DNA of 64,000 nucleotides from Mycolicibacterium fluoranthenivorans (GTDB taxonomy: Bacteria > Actinomycetota > Actinomycetes > Mycobacteriales > Mycobacteriaceae). The DNA is taken from positions 2,976,001 through 3,040,000 of the forward strand of contig NZ_JAANOW010000001.1 in assembly GCF_011758805.1 (NCBI RefSeq), in the 5' to 3' direction. A program made the translations under genes and the position numbers. The notes under the pieces are model-generated. The model searched no databases, was not told where the DNA came from, and saw only the letters and a list, made by a program, of their open reading frames with translations. This document shows positions 59,501 to 64,000 of this stretch, piece after piece (position 1 is the first letter of the stretch; each line of letters begins with the position of its first letter).

Positions 59501-59810
59501 GCCGCGAAGCGGCGGTACCAGCAGTGCGTTCCTGGCAGAGCTGCACGATCTGCCGCGCGAAGAGTGGCCGGCCAGGATGCGCAAGATGGTCGCCGAGCAG
59601 GTCAGTTTGATTCTGCGGCGTGCGGTGGATCCCGACCGCCCGCTGACTGAATATGGTCTCGATTCCCTGGGGACTCTCGAGGTACGCACCCGCATCGAGG
59701 CGGAAACAGGTATTCGTATTGGTTCAGCAGATATCAGCACCGTTCGGGCGCTGACGGAGCGTCTCATCGGCGCTTTGGCGCCCGACTCGCCAGTATCGGT
59801 CCCGTCGTGA
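53529..59810 (+). CDS. Mycocerosic-acid-synthase-like iterative type I polyketide synthase (Pks5/MAS family)
   Basis: The 2093-residue product has the fully reducing order KS-AT-DH-ER-KR-ACP, like MAS (about 2110 aa). KS: C178 (DSACSS), H313 (EAHGTGT), H349 ([10 protein letters not shown]). AT: S618 (GHSMG) and V719-A-S-H722, the methylmalonyl-type specificity motif. DH: H923 region (DHQVHN...LPG). ER: about 1430-1730 with [17 protein letters not shown] near 1754 and a Ser-Tyr-Lys-type site about 1880-1900. ACP: S2046 (YGLDSLG). No thioesterase is present; release needs an acyltransferase such as the PapA encoded next. It should make methyl-branched fatty acids by iterative extension. GTG 53529 is the start. 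Confidence 0.95.
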   Translation: MVETPVTAVAVIGMAVRLPGGIDSPEQMWQALLRGDDYVTTVPLERWDAEEHYDPEVGVPGRSVSKWGAFLDDVAGFDADFFGIGDREATAADPQHRLLLETAWEAVEHAGIDPATLDGSLTGVFMGLTTNDYQLIAADAHAIEGPYGFTHNNYSMASGRVAYHMGLRGPAFTVDSACSSGLLALHMATRSLHIGESDLVLAGGAHIILDPRKYASASAQGMLSGTGRCRAFDENADGFVFAEASAVLLLKRLSDAERDGDRILAVVRGTAANQDGHTVNILTPSNESQTAVYRAALDSGAIDPGTVGFVEAHGTGTPVGDPIEFKSLADVYGGTGPIAIGSLKTNFGHSQSASGVVSVIKSVLALQHGVIPPNLHFTRMPEEMERLGTEFFVPTETTPFPDKGDRPRRAAVSAYGISGSNAHAVLEQAPQAADVPAADGEPGSLLFALSSTSADELRRTAGRLADWVAAHPDVDLHDLGYTLARRRSHRSVRTTVVADSTESLITALREVADGGAPYEAAVGADDRGPVWVFSGQGSQWAGMGAGLLATEPVFAATIAALEPLIAEESGFSVTEAMSVPETVTGIGKVQPTVFAVQVALVATLKAYGVTPGAVIGHSMGEIAAAVAADVLSLEDAVKVICRRSQLMSRVAGTGAMASVELPAKQVLSELQARGVNDVVLAVVASPTSTVVGGAKESVLELVAEWERREIMAREVAVDVASHTPQVDPILDDLADALADLDPGDPSVPYYSATMYDPRDLVDWDADYWVDNLRHTVRFAAAVQAALEDGYRVFNELSPHPLLTHAVDQTARSLDITFAALASVRRQQELPHGLLGVVADLHNAGAEVDFSVLYPTGRLVDAPLPTWTRRPLMLVRDPNELPPGGATLSVHPLLGAHVRLPEEPERHAWQSDVGTDTQPWLGDHQVHNVAALPGAAYCEMALAAAATVLGDGAEVHDISFDEMLLLEDHTVVSAASTVSAPGAADFQVETYHQGEKVQRAAAALRAGDAEVPAGRDIDALLAAHPKRLDGAELRVWYSQRGIQYGPAFAGLVAVNVNDGESGPDDSVLAEVSLPGSIRSQQAAYGVHPALLDACFQAVGAHPAIFGDAFGSLLLPMGVAKLRSYGSTRNVHYCHARLTSVTAATVEVDLDLLDEDGNVLLAVTGLRLGSGVSDTGRLERTFNDRLLTIEWGQQELPEVEYANPGSWLLISTSDAADLLATKLADAIKAHGVDVTTMVWPQHSDHDAQAVRLRELLASNVFGDVLVVTPPRRGVTDQQSGIRGGDTVRHLVHIARELPEVPGQAPRLHVVTRNAQTVLPDDSANLDEAGLRGLVRVIGTEHPQLRVTQIDVDDYTDATPVAAQLVSGSDEDETAWRGGKWFVARLVSGPLRPEERRTTVVNPARDGLRLQIRTPGDIETLELAAFERVAPGPGQIEVAVTASNLNFADVLIAFGRYPSFEGRQPKLGGDFAGVVTAVGPGVVGHKVGDRVGGVSAVGTWATFVTCDANLAVTLPPGLPTNRAAAVPSAHATAWYGLHDLARIAAGDKVLIHSGTGGVGQAAIAIARAAGAEIYATAGSEARRELLRGMGIEHVYDSRSTEFAAQIRRDTDGYGVDIVLNSLTGAAQRAGLELLSFGGRFVEIGKRDIYGDTRLGLFPFRRNLSFYAVDLALLSLTNPDTVHRLLEVCYQQIADGVLPLPETTHYPLEDGATAIRVMGAAEHTGKLVLDMPHGGQIQAVVPPEEAQVLRGDGAYIVTGGLGGLGLFLAEKLGAAGAGRIVLNGRSAPSQHAQEVIDQIRRGGTEVEVSLGDIAEPETADRLVVAACATGLPLRGVLHGAAVVEDAALLNISDELVERDWAPKVYGAWNLHTATAKQQLDWFCMFSSAAALVGSPGQGAYAAANSWLDAFAHWRRSEGLPATAIAWGPWAEIGAGTGLASESGEAAIGPDEGAYAFDRLLRHDRAYTGYASLSGTSWITAFAQNTRFAEAFRSTGPRSGGTSSAFLAELHDLPREEWPARMRKMVAEQVSLILRRAVDPDRPLTEYGLDSLGTLEVRTRIEAETGIRIGSADISTVRALTERLIGALAPDSPVSVPS

Positions 59811-59872
59811 GGACGGAGAGCGCGTCGATGCGCACCCCGTCCGACGACGTCGTCCAGGTAGGAGACCAATAA

Positions 59873-61336
59873 GTGGTTGCGATGAAGCCGATACAAGAGT
59901 GGATCGGTGAACCAGGTGTGGTGATCTCTTGGCATCCGTCGCGGGCGTCGCTGGCAAAGGTGCGCGAGGCACCGGTCAGCGATGTGCCCACCAGCTATCA
60001 GCAGGAACAGCATCTGCTCGCCTATCGCAAGCATCTGGCCGAGGGCACCGATATGGCCCGGCTCATCATCCCGGGCTGGGATGTGCCCGGGCAGTGCGAT
60101 GTGCGCGCGATGACGCATGTGATCAACGCCTATCTGCGCAGGCATGACACGTTCCACAGTTGGTTCGAGTTCGCCGGCTCCGCTGGAGAGACCGGCGAGA
60201 TCATCCGGCATACCGTGACCAACCCGCGCGATATCAAGTTCGTGGCCACCGAGCACGGCGAGATGGCGGCCGCGGAATGGCGCGACCACGTGATGTCGAC
60301 CCCGGACCCCTGGCAGTGGGACTGCTTCCACTTCGGTGTCATCCAGCGGGCCGACCATTTCACCATCTACATCAGCGTCGACCACGTGCACACCGATGCG
60401 ATGTTCATCGGGTTGGCGTTCGTCGAGATCCACATGATGTACGACGCGCTGGTGCGCGGCGAGGCGCCGTTGCAGCTTCCCGAGGCGGGCAGCTACGCGG
60501 AGTACTGCATCGCGCAGCGCCAGTACACCGCCGATCTGACCACCGATTCCGACGAGGTGCGCGGGTGGATCGACTTCCTCGAACTCAACGGCGGCACGCT
60601 GCCCGGGTTCTCGCTGCCGCTGGGCGACGCGTCGGTGACGCACTCCGGTGACGTCATCACCCTGCAGCTGCTCGATCAGGACCAGACCGACAAGTTCGAG
60701 AAGGCGTGCACCGCGGCCGGTGCGCGGTTCAGCGGCGGCGTGTTCGCCTGCGGCGCCCTGGCGCATGCGGCCCTGACCGGTGAGGACACCTACTCGGTGA
60801 TCACTCCGACCACCACGCGGCGCACCCAGCTCGACTTCATGACCACGGGCTGGTTCACCGGCCTGGTGCCGATCGCGGTCCCGGTGGACATCACCTCGTT
60901 CGGGGATACCGCGCTGGCGGCACAGGCATCGTTCGACGGCGGGATGGATCTGGCGCACGTCCCGTTCGAACGCGTCCTGGAACTGGCTTTCGAAGAAGGG
61001 GTCGAGGGGGTTCGTCCGCCGGATCCCGGTACCCCGATGTTGTCGTTCATCGATGTCGGCATGCTGCTGCCGGGCGTCATCGAGCACTTCCAGAGCCTGG
61101 GCGGCCGGATCTACAGTGATCCCCGGTCCGCGTACCAGGTCGGCATGTGGGTGAACCGGGGGGAGAAGGAGACGACGGTGACGGTCGCCTTCCCGAACAA
61201 CTCGATCGCCCGGGAGTCGGTGCTGCGCTACGTCGAGTCGATGCGCGAGGTCTACCTGCGGGTGATCGACGGACTGGTTCCGGTGGAGTCCTTCACCGAC
61301 ACCGATGCGGCCGATCTCGACCTCAAGACCGCCTGA
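59873..61336 (+). CDS. PapA-type polyketide-associated acyltransferase
   Basis: The 487-residue protein has the condensation fold. It starts PIQEWIGEPGVVISWHP like the glycolipid PapA proteins (A1-A4). The catalytic motif is H171-V-H-T-D175-A176: His and Asp are kept but the usual final Gly of HxxxDG is Ala. PapA enzymes move the synthase product from the ACP onto trehalose or another acceptor. The GTG at 59873 has TAGGAG 8 nt upstream and lies 62 bp after the synthase. In lipooligosaccharide loci the equivalent gene is papA4. Confidence 0.88.
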   Translation: MVAMKPIQEWIGEPGVVISWHPSRASLAKVREAPVSDVPTSYQQEQHLLAYRKHLAEGTDMARLIIPGWDVPGQCDVRAMTHVINAYLRRHDTFHSWFEFAGSAGETGEIIRHTVTNPRDIKFVATEHGEMAAAEWRDHVMSTPDPWQWDCFHFGVIQRADHFTIYISVDHVHTDAMFIGLAFVEIHMMYDALVRGEAPLQLPEAGSYAEYCIAQRQYTADLTTDSDEVRGWIDFLELNGGTLPGFSLPLGDASVTHSGDVITLQLLDQDQTDKFEKACTAAGARFSGGVFACGALAHAALTGEDTYSVITPTTTRRTQLDFMTTGWFTGLVPIAVPVDITSFGDTALAAQASFDGGMDLAHVPFERVLELAFEEGVEGVRPPDPGTPMLSFIDVGMLLPGVIEHFQSLGGRIYSDPRSAYQVGMWVNRGEKETTVTVAFPNNSIARESVLRYVESMREVYLRVIDGLVPVESFTDTDAADLDLKTA

Positions 61337-61365
61337 CCGCATTTCTTCATGGAGGTGACGGTGCG

Positions 61366-62754
61366 ATGACGCGTGCCACCACAACGCCGGACGCCACGAG
61401 CAACCCGGATGCCGCACGACAAGACGATGTGCTCTCGTTCACCGATCAGGTGATGTTCCTGGCTCTGCGCGCCACCGGCGCGGAGTCGGTGGTCCAGGCC
61501 AACTGGATCTACGAGCATCCCATCGACTACGACGGCCTGCGTAAGTTCTTCGACGGCATGGGTTATGGGCTGATGGGCCGGCGCATCGAGCCCTCCCCGC
61601 TGCCGTTCGGGCGGCACCGCTGGGTGACGGTGCACGGACCGCAGCAGGAGCTGGAGATCGCCGAACCACGTCCGCGTTCCGAACTCAGCGACTGGGTCGA
61701 CGAACGGACGGCGATGCCGCTGGATCCCGAGCACGGTCCGAGTTGGCATATCGGTGTGCTGCCGATGACCGACGGTTCCACCGCGGTATCGCTGACGGCC
61801 TCGCACTGCACCGGTGACGGCAGTGCCGGGGTGCTCGCACTGCTGGAGGCGGCGCACCAGGCCCGGCTGCATCACGGCTGGAACCCGCCCCACGCCCGTA
61901 CCCGGCGACAGGCCGTCGTCGAGGATCTGCGCGTCACGGTGCGCGGACTGCCCGAACTGGGCCGCACCCTGGTCGCGGCCGCCAAACTCGCCTACGCTCG
62001 CCGCCACGAGATCTCCCGGTCCGGCGCGGTGCGGGTGGCGAAGCCGACGGGTCCCGATCACCTGGTGAAGGTGCCTGCGCTTTCGGTGTTCATCCCGACG
62101 GCGGAGTGGGACGCGCGCGCGGAAAGTCTTGGTGGAAACAGTTATTCGCTGGTGGCCGGCTTCGCCGCCAAGTTGTCCGAACGGCTGGGCCGGCATCGCG
62201 TCGAGGACGGTCTGGTGACGCTCAATGTGCCGCAGGCCGACCGGCAGTTCGGCGACACCCGCGCCAACGCGGTGAAACTGGCCGATATCGTCGTCGACCC
62301 GACCAAGGTGACCACCGACCTGTCCCACGCCCGTGCGGCACTGAAGGCGGGCATCACCGCGGCCCGCGAGGTGCCGGACGAGACGTTGCAGCTGCTGCCG
62401 CTGGTCCCGTGGGTGCCCAAACGCGCCGTGCACGCGGTGGCCGATGTGGTGTTCGGGTTCTCCGCGGATATGCCGGTGTCATGCTCGAACATGGGCGAGC
62501 TGCCCCCCGACGTCGCCCTGGCCGACGGCACCCCGGCCGAATACATGTTCTTCCGCGGCGTGGACCGCACCATCACCCGGCACTCGCTGGAAAAGCGTGG
62601 TGGCCTGCTCACCGTGGTGGCCCTGCGCCTCAACGGCACGATCGCGCTCAGCGTCGTCGCCTACAAACCCGGCGCGGAGAACTCCAAGCCGTGGTTGCGT
62701 GATGTGATCATCAGCACGCTCGCGGAATTCGGCCTGTCCGGCCCGGTCGAGTAA
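61366..62754 (+). CDS. HxxxDG acyltransferase, tandem paralogue 1
   Basis: The 462-residue protein of the WS/DGAT-PapA-condensation superfamily has H147-C-T-G-D151-G152. Supporting segments are YGLMGRRIEPSPLPFGRHRW, LGGNSYSLVAGFAAKLSERL and VSCSNMGELP. A single His precedes the motif, unlike the HHxxxDG of WS/DGAT enzymes. ATG 61366 has GGAGGTG 8 nt upstream. It lies 29 bp after papA and 21 bp before its paralogue. It probably adds a further acyl chain to the same glycolipid; donor and acceptor are unknown. Confidence 0.82.
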   Translation: MTRATTTPDATSNPDAARQDDVLSFTDQVMFLALRATGAESVVQANWIYEHPIDYDGLRKFFDGMGYGLMGRRIEPSPLPFGRHRWVTVHGPQQELEIAEPRPRSELSDWVDERTAMPLDPEHGPSWHIGVLPMTDGSTAVSLTASHCTGDGSAGVLALLEAAHQARLHHGWNPPHARTRRQAVVEDLRVTVRGLPELGRTLVAAAKLAYARRHEISRSGAVRVAKPTGPDHLVKVPALSVFIPTAEWDARAESLGGNSYSLVAGFAAKLSERLGRHRVEDGLVTLNVPQADRQFGDTRANAVKLADIVVDPTKVTTDLSHARAALKAGITAAREVPDETLQLLPLVPWVPKRAVHAVADVVFGFSADMPVSCSNMGELPPDVALADGTPAEYMFFRGVDRTITRHSLEKRGGLLTVVALRLNGTIALSVVAYKPGAENSKPWLRDVIISTLAEFGLSGPVE

Positions 62755-62775
62755 CGGCAGATCCCAGGAGTGCAG

Positions 62776-64000
62776 ATGGACAACCGCCTGGCCCTGTTCG
62801 ACGAAGGCATGGTCCGGTCGTTGAACGCCACCGGCCGGATGCAGACGATCCAGTGTGTCTGGGTCTACGAGCGCCCCATCGACATGGCGGGCGTGCGGCG
62901 CTTCCACCGCAATTTCGGTTACGGCATGGCGGGCCGGCGCATCGAGCGTTCGCCGCTGCCGTTCGGCCGGTACCGGTGGGTGGCCACACCGGGACCGGCG
63001 TCCCCGCTGGAGGTCAACGAGACACCGATCCCGCGCGAGGACCTCAACGACTGGATCGATTTCCGGTCCCAGATCCACGTCGACGCCGAGGAGGGCCCGG
63101 GTTGGCATATCGCCGTCCAGCCGCTGGACGACGGCTCGACGGCGGTCTGCGTGGTGGGCACGCACTGCCTGGGTGACGGCGTCGGCGCCGCACTGGCGGT
63201 GTGGGCGGCCGTGATCGACAACAAGATCGACATCGGTTATCCCGCACCGTATTCCCGCCGCACCGGGCGCGCCATCGCGGCGGACCTGTGGGATACCGTG
63301 CGCGAGCTGCCGCAGGCGGCGCGGGCGGCGGCCAAACTGGTCAGGCTCGTCCGCGAAGGCGCCGAGAACGCCCCCGCGCATGCGGGCGGGAGCACACCCG
63401 CGCCGCGGAAGAAGCCCACCGGTCCCGACGAGCCCGTCCTGGTGCCGTGGACGTCGGTCTGGATCGACCCCGCGCTCTGGGAGGAGCGGGCCCACGCCCT
63501 GGGCGGTAACACTTACGCGCTGCTGGCCGGTTTCGCTGCCCGGTTGGGCGAACGGTTGGATCGCCGCGGCCCCGACGGCAGTGTGACGTTGATGATCGCC
63601 AAGGCCGACCGCGGTGACAAGGATTATCGCGCCAACGCGATGTCGCTGACCAACGTCAAGGTCGACCCGACCCCGGTGACCAAGGATCTGACCGCGGTGC
63701 GGGCTGTCGTCCGCGAGGCGCTCAAGACCAACGAGGAGACGCCCAATCCGCTCCTGGACGTGCTACCGCTGGTGCCTTTGCTGCCGCGCAAGGCCGTCCG
63801 GCTGTTGGCCGACAGCATCGTGGGTGCCAACGACCTGCCCGTCACCTGCTCGAATATCGGTGTCATGCCCGAGGCCCTGGCCTCGGTGGATGGCACCCCG
63901 GCGGATTTCACCGTGTTCCGCGGCGTCGATCAGGGACTCACCCGACACTTCCTGGAACTCAGCGGCGGCCAGTTGGTTGTGGTTTCCGTGCTGGTAGGTG
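62776..64000 (+). CDS. HxxxDG acyltransferase, tandem paralogue 2 (cut by window end)
   Basis: The frame runs open from ATG 62776 to the window end (408 codons seen). AGGAG lies 5 nt upstream. The motif is H130-C-L-G-D134-G135. It shares YGMAGRRIERSPLPFGRYRW, LGGNTYALLAGFAARLGERL and VTCSNIGVMP with the preceding protein, so the two arose by tandem duplication, and it lacks the 20-residue N-terminal extension of the first copy. It should end shortly past the window, judging by its sister. Confidence 0.85.
   Translation, partial: MDNRLALFDEGMVRSLNATGRMQTIQCVWVYERPIDMAGVRRFHRNFGYGMAGRRIERSPLPFGRYRWVATPGPASPLEVNETPIPREDLNDWIDFRSQIHVDAEEGPGWHIAVQPLDDGSTAVCVVGTHCLGDGVGAALAVWAAVIDNKIDIGYPAPYSRRTGRAIAADLWDTVRELPQAARAAAKLVRLVREGAENAPAHAGGSTPAPRKKPTGPDEPVLVPWTSVWIDPALWEERAHALGGNTYALLAGFAARLGERLDRRGPDGSVTLMIAKADRGDKDYRANAMSLTNVKVDPTPVTKDLTAVRAVVREALKTNEETPNPLLDVLPLVPLLPRKAVRLLADSIVGANDLPVTCSNIGVMPEALASVDGTPADFTVFRGVDQGLTRHFLELSGGQLVVVSVLVG

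Overview
The window is high-GC, densely packed chromosomal DNA from a mycobacterium, most likely a rapid-growing Mycolicibacterium-type species. No database search was possible, so orthology is recalled. Gene order from the left edge to about 52.8 kb follows the Mycobacterium tuberculosis block Rv1447c to Rv1497: zwf2-tal-tkt, ctaB, qor, ctaA, an ABC exporter, mptB, the suf operon, thioredoxin, echA12, an ABC-F protein, acnR-acn, ripA-ripB, moxR1, fabG1-inhA, hemH, an nfeD/stomatin pair, mutA-mutB-meaB and lipL. GTG, TTG and leaderless-looking starts, 4-bp ATGA overlaps and TAGGNT-like -10 elements fit this assignment.

Layout. 0-3.7 kb: pentose-phosphate enzymes on the minus strand (zwf is cut by the window edge). 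3.9-9.5 kb: haem O/A synthesis (ctaB, ctaA) separated by a DUF1254/DUF1214 protein, an MgtC-like protein, a quinone oxidoreductase and an orphan ATP-grasp protein. 9.5-13.5 kb: minus-strand operon mptB, ABC ATPase, ABC permease, DUF429. 13.6-19.9 kb: the Fe-S assembly operon sufR-B-D-C-S-U-T, with an inverted repeat over the sufR start. 20.3-23.7 kb: an OafA-type acyltransferase with an SGNH domain and an old-yellow-enzyme reductase, in the place where M. tuberculosis carries fadE15, PE_PGRS29 and ctpD. 23.8-31 kb: thioredoxin, EchA12, ABC-F, a 63-aa HTH protein, acnR and acn (with a likely AcnR operator), and a small membrane protein. 31.3-36.8 kb: cell-wall hydrolases RipA/RipB and the MoxR1-DUF58-VWA module. 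36.8-39.5 kb: fabG1-inhA-hemH. 39.5-44.5 kb: a conserved hypothetical, NfeD, stomatin, a mucin-like surface protein and a VTT-domain protein. 44.7-49.8 kb: methylmalonyl-CoA mutase and its chaperone.

50.0-64.0 kb is the most notable part. It holds a polysaccharide pyruvyl transferase, the LipL-like serine hydrolase, a 760-bp AT-rich gap, a 2093-aa MAS/Pks5-type iterative polyketide synthase (KS-AT-DH-ER-KR-ACP, methylmalonyl-type AT motif), a PapA-type acyltransferase and two tandem paralogous HxxxDG acyltransferases, the last cut by the window end. By analogy with known mycobacterial loci this is the left part of a lipooligosaccharide-type (pyruvylated acyl-trehalose) glycolipid cluster. The methylmalonyl-CoA mutase genes lie only 5 kb away and could supply the extender unit. 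No glycosyltransferase, FadD/FAAL or MmpL is inside the window, so the cluster probably continues to the right.
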